A DNA stretch of 64,000 nucleotides from Ampullaceana balthica (GCA_944989445.1 CALYLW010000058.1:186001-250000); one strand, 5' to 3'; shown: positions 1 to 12,225, numbered from the stretch's first letter. Translations and numbers: made by a program. Notes: generated by a model not told the origin, from the sequence alone.

Positions 1-2189
1 TGTGTTAGATGTTGAAAGAGATGTGTGTTATATGTTGATAGAGATGTGTGTTAGATGTTGATAGAGATGTGTGTTAGATGTTGATAGAGATGTGTGTTAG
101 ATGTTGATAGAGATGTGTGTTAGATGTTGATAGAGATGTGTGTTAGATGTTGATAGAGATGTGTGTTAGATGTTGATAGAGATGTTTGTTAGATATTGAT
201 AGAGATGTATGTTAGATGTTGATAGAGATGTGTGTTAGATGTTGATAGAGATGTGTAATAGATGTTGATAGAGATGTATGTTAGATGTTGATAGAAATGT
301 GTGTTAGATGTTGATAGATGTGTGTTAGATGTTGATAGAGATGTATGTTAGATGTTGATAGAGATGTGTGATAGACGTTGATAGAGATGTGTGTTAGACG
401 TTGATAGAGATGTGTGTTAGATGTTGATAGAGATGTGTGCTAGATGTTGATAGAGATGTGTGCTAGATGTTGATAGAGATGTGTGTTAGATGTTGATAGA
501 GATGTGTGTTAGATGCTGATAGAGATGTGTGTTAGATGTTGATAGAGATGTGTGTTAGATGTTGATAGAGATGTATGTTATATGTTGATAGAGATGTGTG
601 ATAGATGTTGATAGAGATGTGTGTAAAATGTTGATAGAGATGTGTGTTAGATGATAGAGATGTGTGCTAGATGTTGATAGAGATGTGTGTTAGATGTTGA
701 TATATGTGTGTTAGATGTTGATAGAGATGTGTGTTAGATGTTGATAGAGATGTGTGTTAGATGCTGATAGAGATGTGTGTTAGATGTTGATAGAGATGTG
801 TGTTAGATGTTGATAGAGATGTGTGTTAGATGTTGATAGAGATGTGTGTTAGATGTTGATAGAGATGTGTGTTAGATGCTGATAGAGATGTGTGTTAGAT
901 GTTGATAGAGATGTGTGTTAGATGTTGATAGAGATGTATGTTATATGTTGATAGAGATGTGTGATAGATGTTGATAGAGATGTGTGTTAGATGTTGATAG
1001 AGATGTGTGTTAGATGATAGAGATGTGTGTTAGATGTTGATAGAGATGTGTGCTAGATGATAGAGATGTGTGCTAGATGTTGATAGAGATGTGTGTTAGA
1101 TGATAGAGATGTGTGTTAGATGTTGATAGAGATGTGTGCTAGATGATAGAGATGTGTGCTAGATGTTGATAGAGATGTGTGTTAGATGTTGACAGAGATG
1201 TGTTAGATGTTGACAGAGATGTGTGTTAGATGCTGATAGAGATGTGTGTTAGATGTTGATAGAGATGTGTGTTAGATGTTGATAGAGATGTGTGTTAGAT
1301 GTTGATAGAGATGTGTGTTAGATGTTGATAGAGATGTGTGCTAGATGATAGAGATGTGTGCTAGATGTTGATAGAGATGTGTGTTAGATGATAGAGATGT
1401 GTGTTAGATGTTGATAGAGATGTGTGCTAGATGATAGAGATGTGTGCTAGATGTTGATAGAGATGTGTGTTAGATGTTGACAGAGATGTGTTAGATGTTG
1501 ACAGAGATGTGTTAGATGTTGATAGAGATGTGTGTTAGATGTTGATAGAGATGTGTGTTAGATGTTGACAGAGATGTGTTAGATGTTGACAGAGATGTGT
1601 TAGATGTTGACAGAGATGTGTTAGATGTTGACAGAGATGTGTTAGATGTTGACAGAGATGTGTTAGATGTTGACAGAGATGTGTTAGATGTTGACAGAGA
1701 TGTGTTAGATGTTGATAGAGATGTGTGCTAGATGATAGAGATGTGTGCTAGATGTTGATAGAGATGTGTGTTAGATGATAGAGATGTGTTAGATGTTGAT
1801 AGAGATGTGTGCTAGATGATAGAGATGTGTGCTAGATGTTGATAGAGATGTGTGTTAGATGTTGACAGAGATGTGTTAGATGTTGACAGAGATGTGTTAG
1901 ATGTTGATAGAGATGTGTTAGATGTTGACAGAGATGTGTTAGATGTTGATAGAGATGTGTGTTAGATGTTGATATATGTGTGTTAGATGTTGACAGAGAT
2001 GTGTTAGATGTTGATAGAGATGTGTGTTAGATGTTGATAGAGATGTGTGTTAGATGTTGACAGAGATGTGTTAGATGTTGACAGAGATGTGTTAGATGTT
2101 GACAGAGATGTGTTAGATGTGGACAGAGATGTGTTAGATGTTGACAGAGATGTGTTAGATGTTGACAGAGATGTGTTAGATGTTGATGT
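1..2189. repeat. Minisatellite, 23-bp unit with 21- and 18-bp variants
   Basis: The tandem unit begins ATGTTGATAGAGATGTGTGT and is 23 bp. It is already running at the left edge, so the array is truncated by the window. Shorter units are interspersed: an 18-bp form lacking part of the TTGATAG core from about 650, and a 21-bp form containing GTTGACAGAGATGTG from about 1190. The 21-bp form dominates 1560-1700 and 2050-2180, where its length in threes opens a short frame reading HLTHLCQ repeatedly. I see no gene here. Confidence 0.97.
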
Positions 2190-2485
2190 ATCTCTATATT
2201 GATATAGATTAATGTTTGGTGTTGATACAATTATGTTAAATGTTGATAAAGTTGTTTTAAGTTAAATGTTGATAAAGTTGTTTTAAGTTAAATGTTTCAG
2301 TTTAAGACTAACACGTCTTACTTTGCCTTTAAGGTGTAAGTAAATTCAGTGCGTCCAACCAGGGAAAAGATCCCAACCTTCAACTTTTCAAGAACATACA
2401 ACTATATATAGCTGAAAATGCAGCCTTCTTATAAAATGGCAAATTTGCCGATTTGGCCCAATCACCCCACTCTTCCTACGAAAAT

Positions 2486-3607
2486 TACTGTCTTGTTTTA
2501 TACTGAATGTCTTGTTTTATATTGAACGAGCGACAAAGCCCGTCCAAAGACGTTCCGCTACCGTTCGGTGGCATGTTGTTGTAACTCCCCTCCAACAGCC
2601 GTCTCGACATGCATCATGTCAAAAATACTATTCATTATAGTTAAAATAAATAACTCGTCAAAACAGAGCTTTTTGCTATAAATCCCAACCCGCATAACTC
2701 AAAATAAAGTCTTGGAAGAAACACTGCACCAAAAAATAACTCTTTTTGAACGTCCGCGTAAACGTGTTCAATGTGATTGGCTGTATGAGTCATGCTATAG
2801 ATGACCGGACAGAACGGACAGAAACTTGCCTTTTATTATATAGGATGTCTTGTTTTATACCGAATGTCTTGTTTTATACTGAATGTCTTGTTTTATACTG
2901 AATGTCTTGTTTTATACTGAATGTCTTGTTTTATACTGATTGCCTAGTTTTATACTGATTGCCTTGTTTTAAACTGAATGACTTGTTTTAAACTGAATGT
3001 CTTGTTTTATACTGATTGCCTAGTTTTATACTGATTGCCTAGTTTTATACTGATTGCCTAGTTTTATACTGATTGCCTTGTTTTATACTGATTGCCTAGT
3101 TTTATACTGATTGCCTAGTTTTATACTGATTGCCTAGTTTTATACTGATTGTCTTGTTTTATTCTGATTGCCTAGTTTTATACTGATTGCCTTGTTTTAT
3201 ACTGATTGCCTAGTTTTATACTGATTGCCTAGTTTTATACTGATTGCCTTGTTTTATACTGATTGCCTAGTTTTATACTGATTGCCTAGTTTTATACTGA
3301 TTGCCTAGTTTTATACTGATTGCCTTGTTTTATTCTGATTGCCTAGTTTTATACTGATTGCCTAGTTTTATACTGATTGCCTAGTTTTATACTGATTGCC
3401 TAGTTTTATACTGATTGCCTAGTTTTATACTGATTGCCTAGTTTTATACTGATTGCCTTGTTTTATACTGATTGCCTAGTTTTATACTGATTGCCTAGTT
3501 TTATACTGATTGCCTTGTTTTATACTGATTGCCTATTTTTATACTGATTGCCTATTTTTATACTGATTGCCTAGTTTTATACTGATTGCCTAGTTTTATA
3601 CTGATTG
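2486..3607. repeat. Minisatellite, 19-bp unit, split by an insertion
   Basis: The unit is TTTTATACTGATTGCCTAG (19 bp), with an older variant TGTCTTGTTTTATACTGAA on the left. Two copies lie at 2486-2524. After an inserted element, about 40 copies run from 2845 to 3607. The GAATGTCTTG variant sits on the left and the GATTGCCTAG variant has spread through the rest. Confidence 0.95.
2525..2844 (+). mobile_element. Short dispersed element inserted in the 19-bp array
   Basis: About 320 bp of unrelated sequence separates two blocks of the same 19-bp minisatellite. It starts near GAGCGACAAAGCCCGTCC and ends with GGACAGAACGGACAGAAAC followed by TTTTATTATATAGGA. A related stretch (CTGCACCAAAAAATAACTC) occurs in reverse orientation near 52965-53010, so this is a dispersed family. 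No coding capacity is visible. The class is uncertain: it resembles short non-autonomous elements ending in GACAGA and an AT-rich tail. Confidence 0.6.
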
Positions 3608-4140
3608 AGATATATATTTTAACCACTTTTAAATGTATACGATGTAGAAGAGAATATTTACTCGAATGTATGGCCAATAGAAAACTGTTCAAAAGACAAG
3701 CTAATTTTAAATGAAACCATCGAACAAAAACACATTTCCATATTAAAATAATTATTACCAACCTACTGAACTGACAGCAGAATTGTTTCTTTAGCCAACA
3801 CTGGCCAACTTATACATAGCTTGTAAAAACATGCCACACACACACATCTTTGTCTTATATCTACGACTTGTGATAAACAATTTAAACAATTAAGATAGTA
3901 ATTTTCAGATCAGCAAAGCGCATAACAATTTCGTTCTTTAAACAAGTAGTTTCAGAATTCTATAAAATAAGCAACTTCTTTAGTTATTAAGGCAAGATAA
4001 ACCTAATGGTTCTATATAGTTTATTAAATATCTTTTTGGCTGGACAACTTCACAGGACTAGTTATTGGATGTTGCGGCAGTCAAGAGCGGAGAGATATGG
4101 GCGCCTGTTTGCTCATGCACTTGTAACGCAAACGCGTGTC
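3608..4140. other. Unique intergenic DNA
   Basis: This AT-rich stretch between arrays has no codon structure, splice-bounded exon or repeat that I can support. The short open frames lack family features. Confidence 0.6.
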
Positions 4141-4159
4141 ACGTGATTAATTGTGAACA

Positions 4160-4575
4160 ACCAGCAGTACACATTCCTCAGCTGTTGTACATATTCTTCA
4201 GCTGTTGTACACATCCCTCAGCTTTTGTACACATCCCTCAGCTGTTGCACACATCTCTCAGCTGCTGTACACATCCCTCAGCTGCTGTAAACATCTCTCA
4301 GCTGTTGTAAACATCGCTCAGATGTTGTACACATCCCTCAGCTGTTGTACACATCCATCAGCTGTTGTACACATCTCTCAGCTGCTGTACACATCACTCA
4401 GCTGCTGTAAACATCCCACAGTTGTACACATCCCTCAGCTGTTGTGCACATCTCTTAGCTGCTGTACACTTTTCCAAATTGTACACATCCCTCAGCTGTT
4501 GTACATATCCCTCAGCTGTTGTACATATCCCTCAGCTGTTGTACATATCCCTCAGCTTCGGTACACAGCCCCTAG
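4160..4575. repeat. Minisatellite, 20-bp unit, with flanking direct repeats
   Basis: About 20 copies of TCAGCTGTTGTACACATCCC, with TGC/TGT and CATC/TATC variants. The array sits between two 20-bp direct repeats at 4141-4160 and 4608-4627 (ACGTGATTAATTGTGAACAA, two mismatches between them). Overlapping frames on the plus strand (4065-4630) are products of the repeat. Confidence 0.94.
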
Positions 4576-4704
4576 TTGTACCTCGGCTGTTATGAAGACA
4601 CCAACATACGCGATCAATTGTGAACAATAGTTGTGCACACATTCGTTCTAAGAGACATTATAATACATGAGTTGGCTTGGAACATTTGTAGATGACCTGA
4701 TGTC

Positions 4705-5287
4705 CAGCAAATACAGCTTTAACATAGGCGACGCTATGGGTTGGTAGAGCAAATATTGCTTTAACATAGGCGACGCTATGGGTTGGTAGAGCAAATATTG
4801 CTTTAACATAGGTGACGCTATGGGTTGGTAGAGCAAATATTGCTTTAACATAGGTGACGCTATGGGTTGGTAGAGCAAATATTGCTTTAACATAGGCGAC
4901 GCTATGGGTTGGTAGAGCAAATATTGCTTTAACATAGGCGACGCTATGGGTTGGTAGAGCAAATATTGCTTTAACATAGGTGACGCTATGGGTTGGTAGA
5001 GCAAATATTGCTTTAACATAGGTGACGCTATGGGTTGGTAGAGCAAATATTGCTTTAACATAGGCGACGCTATGGGTTGGTAGAGCAAATATTGCTTTAA
5101 CATAGGTGACGCTATGGGTTGGTAGAGCAAATATTGCTTTAACATAGGCGACGCTATGGGTTGGTAGAGCAAATATTGCTTTAACATAGGCGACGCTATG
5201 GGTTGGTAGAGCAAATATTGCTTTAACATAGGTGACGCTATGGGTTGGTAGAGCAAATATTGCTTTAACATAGGTGACGCTATGGCT
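4705..5287. repeat. Minisatellite, 42-bp unit
   Basis: About 13.5 near-identical copies of a 42-bp unit containing GGTTGGTAGAGCAAATATTG. The only common difference is GGCGACGC against GGTGACGC. Because 42 is a multiple of three and the unit lacks a stop on the minus strand, a 207-codon frame of 14-residue repeats runs through it. I do not regard that frame as a gene. Confidence 0.95.
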
Positions 5288-6022
5288 GGTAAGATGGTTG
5301 TGTCAGAAGATGTGTGTGATGGTTGCGTCAGTAGAAGTGTGTGATGGTTGTGTCAGAAGATGTGCGTGATGGTTGTGTCAGAAGATGTGCGTGATGGTTG
5401 TGTCAGAAGATGTGTGTGATGGTTGTGTCAGAAGATGTGTGTGATGGTTGTGTCAGAAGATGTGTGTGATGGTTGTGTCAGAAGATGTGCGTGATGGTTG
5501 TGTCAGAAGATGTGTGTGATGGTTGTGTCAGAAGATGTGTGTGATGCACATGGTTGTGTCAGAAGATGTGTGTGATGGTTGTGTCAGAAGATGTGTGTGA
5601 TGGTTGTGTCAGAAGATGTGCGTGATGGTTGTGTCAGAAGATGTGCGTGATGGTTGTGTCAGAAGATGTGTGTGATGGTTGTGTCAGAAGATGTGCGTGA
5701 TGGTTGTGTCAGAAGATGTGCGTGATGGTTGTGTCAGAAGATGTGTGTGATGGTTGTGTCAGAAGATGTGCGTGATGGTTGTGTCAGAAGATGTGTGTGA
5801 TGGTTGTGTCAGAAGATGTGTGTGATGGTTGTGTCAGAAGATGTGCGTGATGGTTGTGTCAGAAGATGTGTGTGATGGTTGTGTCAGAAGATGTGTGTGA
5901 TGGTTGTGTCAGAAGATGTGTGTGATGGTTGTGTCAGAAGATGTGTGTGATGGTTCTGTCAGAAGAAGTGTGTGATGGTTCTGTCAGAAGATATGTGTGA
6001 TGGTTCTGTCAGAAGTGTGTGA
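5288..6022. repeat. Minisatellite, 25-bp unit
   Basis: About 29 copies of a 25-bp unit, GATGGTTGTGTCAGAAGATG plus TGTGT or TGCGT. The array directly abuts the preceding 42-bp array. The right-hand copies are degenerate (GGTTCTGTCAGAAG). Confidence 0.95.
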
Positions 6023-7266
6023 TGGTCACTTGTGTTGCGTAAGTTAAGTATGATAGTTGTGTGAGACCTGAGTTTTGTGTGTTTGTGTTTTAACTGATAG
6101 GTTATAATGGAATAAATCTAGAAGAAGAAAGTAACGATATAATGTGGAAGCAATAATTCTATATCTAAGCTTTCTAGAAATCGGATAAAATTGCATTGCT
6201 GGACAATCATGAATCATTGGTGTGCAAAGGGAGGCAATCGGTAAAAACAATTCTTTACAAACCTGGGAGAGTTATCGTTCTCGAAACCTTTAACTTAAAT
6301 GAAATTTACAATCGTTTCGTTTTAAATACGGTATGATTCAACAATGGGTTTAATTATGCGCGAAAACAAACAGTGATGAGGAAGTCTCATATTGAAAACG
6401 AACCTTCGTATTTATCTGTGCATGGCTCAACCCAACAGGTGTTTCCGGAGGCAAATAGCATTTTGTGTTGTGTTGACCAATTTACAGAAACCCCACATTG
6501 AAATTTGAAATTGAAGCTCTAGTTTCTCTCCTACGTTAAGCGCATAAATTTTTATGGACGAGACAATTCACTTCTGGAAAGGTGAGATTTCATGGAATGT
6601 GAATTCTGACACACCTGAGGGGTAATGATAAATGGTCAACGACTATACGACTGCATTCGTATAAAGTCCTCGGTGACCACGGGAATAAATGTTTACGAAA
6701 GTTTTAATTTTATCATTTTAGCTGACATACGCGAGTCCATCAAGCATCGTGTCACCTGTGGTGTGTACTATTTAACGTGACACCATCAACTCGCCAGTAC
6801 AACATCATCAGACAGCTGGTGTCTGGATACAACACCTGACTCACCCACACCAATCTTCGACTTATACTGATGTGGGCAATGTAACAAAACTCTTCTGTAG
6901 AAGTCATGCTTCTCTTTTCCACGAATGTAGCACAAGTTCCTCTTCGCTTGAACTTGGACACATCACAACACTACTTCCCTAACACAACTTTCCTTTCCCA
7001 CGGATGTTGCACATTATTTCCTTCCTTTGGGCACAGCACAACTCTATCGCAATTTTTTTTTACATTTTTCCTTGGACTACCTCATTCTTCTTTGTAAATG
7101 TGAAGCCCATGGTTTTCTACATTATTTTTCTTTGTGATCTCTATCAGAAAAGTTCTCACGCTGGAGCCAGTTCGTTCTGAACATCTGATAATATAGAAAA
7201 TTAATGTTCACATTATCACATTCTTTGTGTCACAATCGTATTGACAAAAGTCTCAGAACTAGGAGC
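6023..7266. other. Unique intergenic DNA
   Basis: About 1.2 kb without a recognisable gene or repeat. The open frames at 6044-6250, 6752-6961 and 6906-7097 have no family features and no supporting splice context. Confidence 0.6.
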
Positions 7267-9232
7267 CTGACAGAGTCTCATTCCATTTAGTCTAAAGTAC
7301 AGTCACATTTCTGGGAGGAGTCTGACAGAGTCTCATTCCATTTAGTCTAAAGTACAGTCACATTTCTGGGAGGAGTCTGACAGAGTCTCATTCCATTTAG
7401 TCTAAAGTACAGTCACATTTCTGGGAGGAGTCTGACAGAGTCTCATTCCATTTAGTCTAAAGTACAGTCACATTTCTGGGAGGAGTCTGACAGAGTCTCA
7501 TTCCATTTAGTCTAAAGTACAGTCACATTTCTGGGAGGAGTCTGACAGAGTCTCATTCCATTTAGTCTAAAGTACAGTCACATTTCTGGGAGGAGTCTGA
7601 CAGAGTCTCATTCCGTTTAGTCTAAAGTACAGTCACATTTCTGGGAGGAGTCTGACAGAGTCTCATTCCGTTTAGTCTAAAGTACAGTCACATTTCTGGG
7701 AGGAGTCTGACAGAGTCTCATTCCATTTAGTCTAAAGTACAGTCACATTTCTGGGAGGAGTCTGACAGAGTCTCATTCCATTTAGTCTAAAGTACAGTCA
7801 CATTTCTGGGAGGAGTCTGACAGAGTCTCATTCCATTTAGTCTAAAGTACAGTCACATTTCTGGGAGGAGTCTGACAGAGTCTCATTCCATTTAGTCTAA
7901 AGTACAGTCACATTTCTGGGAGGAGTCTGACAGAGTCTCATTCCATTTAGTCTAAAGTACAGTCACATTTCTGGGAGGAGTCTGACAGAGTCTCATTCCA
8001 TTTAGTCTAAAGTACAGTCACATTTCTGGGAGGAATCTGACAGAGTCTCATTCCATTTAGTCTAAAGTACAGTCACATTTCTGGGAGGAGTCTGACAGAG
8101 TCTCATTCCATTTAGTCTAAAGTACAGTCACATGTCTGGGAGGAGTCTGACATAGTCACATTCTATTTAGTCTAAGGCCTAAGGTACAGTCACATTTCTG
8201 GGAGGAGTCTGACATAGTCTCATTCCATTTAGTCTAAAGTACAGTCACATTTCTGGGAGGAGTCTGACATAGTCACATTCTATTTAGTCTAAGGCCTAAG
8301 GTACAGTCACATTTCTGGGAGGAGTCTGACAGAGTCTCATTCCATTTAGTCTAAAGTACAGTCACATTTCTGGGAGGAGCCTGACAGAGTCACATTCTAT
8401 TTAGTCTAAGACCTAAGGTACAGTCACATTTCTGGGAGGAGTCTGAAAGAGTCTCATTCCATTTAGTCTAAAGTACAGTCACATTTCTGGGAGGAGTCTG
8501 ACATAGTCACATTCTATTTAGTCTAAGGCCTAAGGTACAGTCACATTTCTGGGAGGAGTCTGACAGAGTCTCATTCCATTTAGTCTAAGTCACATTTCTG
8601 GGAGGAGCCTGACAGAGTCACATTCTATTTAGTCTAAGGCCTAATGTACAGTCACATTTCTGGGAGGAGTCTGACAGAGTCTCATTCCATTTAGTCTAAA
8701 GTACAGTCACATTTCTGGGAGGAGTCTGACATAGTCACATTCTATTTAGTCTAAGGCCTAAGGTACAGTCACATTTCTGGGAGGAGTCTGACAGAGTCTC
8801 ATTCCATTTAGTCTAAAGTACAGTCACATTTCTGGGAGGAGTCTGACAGAGTCTCATTCCATTTAGTCTAAAGTACAGTCACATTTCTGGGAGGAGTCTG
8901 ACATAGTCACATTCTATTTAGTCTAAGGCCTAAGGTACAGTCACATTTCTGGGAGGAGTCTGACAGAGTCTCATTTCATTTAGTCTAAAGTACAGTCACA
9001 TTTCTGGGAGGAGTCTGACATAGTCTCATTCCATTTAGTCTAAAGTACAGTCACATTTCTGGGAGGAGTCTGACATAGTCACATTCTATTTAGTCTAAAG
9101 AACAGACACATTTCTTTTAGGAGTCTGACATAGTCACATTCCATTTAGTCTAAAGTACAGTCACATTTCTGGGAGGAGTCTGACATAGTCACATTCTATT
9201 TAGTCTAAAGAACAGACACATTTTAGGAGGCT
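7267..9232. repeat. Minisatellite, 55-bp unit with a longer variant
   Basis: About 16 almost identical 55-bp units occupy 7267-8150; each contains GTCTCATTCCATTTAGTCTA and CAGTCACATTTCTGGGAGGA. From about 8150 to 9232 this unit mixes with a longer form that has GACATAGTCACATTCTATTT and an extra GGCCTAAG, in a loose higher-order pattern. The extreme uniformity on the left suggests recent expansion. Confidence 0.95.
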
Positions 9233-9344
9233 CAGAAAAAAAATCACAATCCTATTCTCATACCCTGTAGGCATGTTATCCATCTAATAGTTACGTTCTA
9301 TTTAGTCTAAGGCACAGACACATTTCTAGGAGCCTCAGAAATCG

Positions 9345-9628
9345 GCACATTCTTCAGTCTCAGATATGTCACATTACTAGAAGTCGCAGATAATGTCACA
9401 TTACTAGAAGTCGCAGATAAAGTCATATTCATGGGAGTCTCAGATGTCAAATTCTTGGGAGTCTCAAATAGTGTCACATTCTTGGGAGTCTCAGATAGTG
9501 TCACATTCTTGGGAGTCTCAGATAATGTCACATTCTTGGGAGTCTCAGATAATGTCACATTCTTGGGAGTCTCAGATAATGTCACATTCCTGGGAGTCTC
9601 AGATAACGTCACATTCTTGGGAGTCTGA
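9345..9628. repeat. Minisatellite, 27-bp unit
   Basis: About 9 copies of a 27-bp unit, TCACATTCTTGGGAGTCTCA plus GATAATG; the first copies are diverged. The unit resembles part of the neighbouring 55-bp unit (TCACATTTCTGGGAGGAGTC). Its length in threes gives open frames on both strands. Confidence 0.92.
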
Positions 9629-10102
9629 CTGCCCCAATAATAAAATGAGTTATGGTTCTTAGCTTACAAAAATCTGTCGTGTGTGGGTGGAGGTGCGGGG
9701 GAAAAATGTGTCGGGGGAAAAATGTGTCGCGTGAAGACAGGGGAAACAACGTTATTGAAAGTCTGGGAGAAAATGTGTCGTGTTTGTAGGAAAGAAAGAG
9801 GCGTGAGAAGAATTGGCTGGATGGAAAATTTGAGTTTTGACATTTAAAAAATAAAACAAAAAACAAATAGGTCGAGGAGACATATTATACATGTATGTAT
9901 ATAAGATTACAAGAAAAAAAAAGAATGACATTCCATTACATGAAGACATTAAATGAAATTAAAAGAAATTGCATCTCATATTTTTTAATACATGACATTT
10001 TACAGCAGATGAGTTTCAGATAACTTTTCCGCAAAATGTTCCACTACAGAAGTTAGCCCGGATACTAAAAGACAATCGTACATTGTCTTGTCTAATCTAT
10101 AA
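9629..10102. other. Unique intergenic DNA
   Basis: No gene or repeat array is visible. Purine-rich stretches such as GGGGGAAAAATGTGTCG occur twice near 9700-9730. Confidence 0.6.
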
Positions 10103-10990
10103 GATGTCTTGATGACTTTACACATCTGCCTTGATGACTGTACACATCTGACTTGATGACTGCACACCTCTGACTTGATGACTGCACACCTCTGCCTTGA
10201 TGACTGCACACCTCTGACTTGATGACTGCACACCTCTGCCTTGATGACTGCACACCTCTGCCTTGATGACTGCACACCTCTGCCTTGATGACTGCACACC
10301 TCTGACTTGATGACTGCACACCTCTGCCTTGATGACTGCACACCTCTCCCTTGATGACTGCACACCTCTCCCTTGATGACTGCACACCTCTGCCTTGATG
10401 ACTGCACACCTCTGACTTGATGACGGCACACCTCTCCCTTGATGACTGCACACCTCTGCCTTGATGACTGCACACCTCTGCCTTGATGACAGCACACCTC
10501 TGACTTGATGACTGCACACCTCTGACTTGATGACTGTACACCTCTGACTTGATGACAGCACACCTCTGACTTGATGACTGCACAATTCTGACTTGATGAC
10601 TGTACACCTCTGACTTGATGACTGCATACCTCTGACTTGATGACTGCACACCTCTGACTTGATGAATGTACACCTCTGACTTGATGACTGCACAACTCTG
10701 ACTTGATGACTGCACAACTCTGACTTGATGACTGTACACCCCTACCTTGATGACTGTTCACCTCTGACTTGATGACTGCACACCTCTGACTTGATGACTG
10801 TACACCTCTGCCTTGATGACTGTACACCTCTGCCTTGATGACTGTACACCTCTGACTTGATGACTGCACACCTCTGACTTGATGACTGCACAACTCTGAC
10901 TTGATGACTGCACACCTCTGCCTTAATGACTGCACACCTCTGCCTTGATGACTGTACAGCTCTGACTTGATGACTGCACACCTCTGCCTG
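10103..10990. repeat. Minisatellite, 22-bp unit open in all three minus frames
   Basis: About 40 copies of GACTTGATGACTGCACACCT plus CT (22 bp), with GACTTG/GCCTTG/CCCTTG variants. The unit is not a multiple of three, so each reverse frame cycles through the same 66-bp super-period. None contains a stop, which gives overlapping frames of 311, 215 and 199 codons. These are not genes. Confidence 0.95.
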
Positions 10991-11397
10991 TTTAAAGCAC
11001 ATGTTCACATTCAGACAAATGCTCTCGGCCGATATGCTGTAACCACTGACCCAGCTATCGACTCATCGATCACCAAACTAACAACTCATTAACTGATTGA
11101 GGTGACGCGGTGATGGCCCTTTATTGGCGGGACAATAACTCTTGCTCTCACCACACACGGCAGTATCAATGTGTGCCCCACTTGCACAACCGTACTTGTG
11201 TGTATGCATGTGTTTTAAGACTTTATGTGTGAGTCGCGTGAATGTGTGTTGAATATTTTGTGTGCATGTTGTCTGTAGATGTATTTAGTTTTTTTTATTG
11301 TTTTTTTTTAAATTTGAGTCGTGTATTTGAAAGTGTTTACTTTTTGGTGTTTTTGTGTGTGGTTGTGTAGGAGTGTTTTGTCCTTTGGCGTGAGTAT
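10991..11397. other. Unique intergenic DNA
   Basis: T-rich and GT-rich sequence (TGTGTGT stretches near 11200-11360). No gene is recognised. Confidence 0.55.
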
Positions 11398-11800
11398 GGG
11401 GCCGTCCATAAATGACGTCACGCGATTTATTTGGTCGATTTTTCACTCCCCCTTGTCCCTCTTCAGAAAAACTTATACCCCCCCCCCGGGCTCTAATCTG
11501 ACGTCACAAAACCTTGCGCAAAGCCGTATTTTCTATTTGAAAATTAGCATGTTTCAAATCACTTTTTTTTTATTTTAAGTATGAATTTAGTGATTAGTGT
11601 AAGGATGCTCTCTATTATCGTAAGTCGTAACACACGTGAAGCCATGTTAAACGTCATTAATTAAATTGTAAACAATCAAGTATTTAAGTGGAGCTCTTAT
11701 TTTAAAGTTTCGCGTTTTGATGTGACGTCATATTTCTTATAAACACCCCCTCTCCCTCGACACACATCGTCACAAAAGTGTGACCAAAGGGGACCGTCAT
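11398..11800 (+). mobile_element. Copy of a non-autonomous element starting GGGGCCGTCCATAAATGACG
   Basis: It starts GGGGCCGTCCATAAATGACG and shares inner blocks with the element at 38731-40241, including TATTTGAAAATTAGCATG and a CGTGAAGC block, in the same order. The right end is degenerate, so the boundary near 11800 is approximate. There is no transposase. Terminal inverted repeats are clear only in the other copy, so classification as a DNA-transposon derivative rests on that comparison. Confidence 0.7.
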
Positions 11801-11847
11801 TGCGAATTGTGTAGAATTGTTTAGCTTTTTTTGGTTGCGAATGTGTG

Positions 11848-11988
11848 TGTGTGTTTAGTGAGTGGTAGGTCAAATTAGGCAATCTTGTTTAGTGAGTGGT
11901 AGGTCAAATTAGGCAAGCTTGTTTAGTGAGTGGTAGGTCAAATTAGGCAAGCTTGTTTAGTGAGTGGTAGGTCAAATTAGGCAAGCTT
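11848..11988. repeat. Four-copy 34-bp tandem repeat
   Basis: Four consecutive copies of a 34-bp unit starting GTTTAGTGAGTGGTAGGTCA; the last three are nearly identical. Confidence 0.93.
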
Positions 11989-12111
11989 AAGGTTTAAGGA
12001 CGATAGATCTCCATTTCAAGTCTACAGTTTACTGGGAACAACTGAGAAATCTGACGCTGCATGATGAAAACACGAAAGTGCTGTAGACATTCAGTTCGAG
12101 AGTGTGCTAAT

Positions 12112-12225
12112 CAACGTTAACCCAAACCTAATACTGTTAACGTTAACCCAAACCCAATACTGTTAACGTTAAACCAAACCTAATACTGTTAGTCTTAACA
12201 CAACTTTAAACCTGTCAAAGTAAAC
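12112..12225. repeat. Short tandem repeat, about 27 bp
   Basis: Roughly four diverged copies containing TAATACTGTTAACGTTAACC. The GTTAACGTTAAC core is palindromic. Confidence 0.75.

Noticed and set aside
1..2189. CRISPR array
   Set aside because: Units are directly tandem with no unique spacers, and the genome is animal. The same applies to all arrays here.
4648..5271. 207-codon frame of MLKQYLLYQPIASP repeats
   Set aside because: A 42-bp tandem unit with no stop; the array continues past the frame and the flanks have no coding features.
10000..11008. Overlapping frames of 311, 215, 199 and 88 codons
   Set aside because: All frames of a 22-bp array are open, so openness carries no information here.
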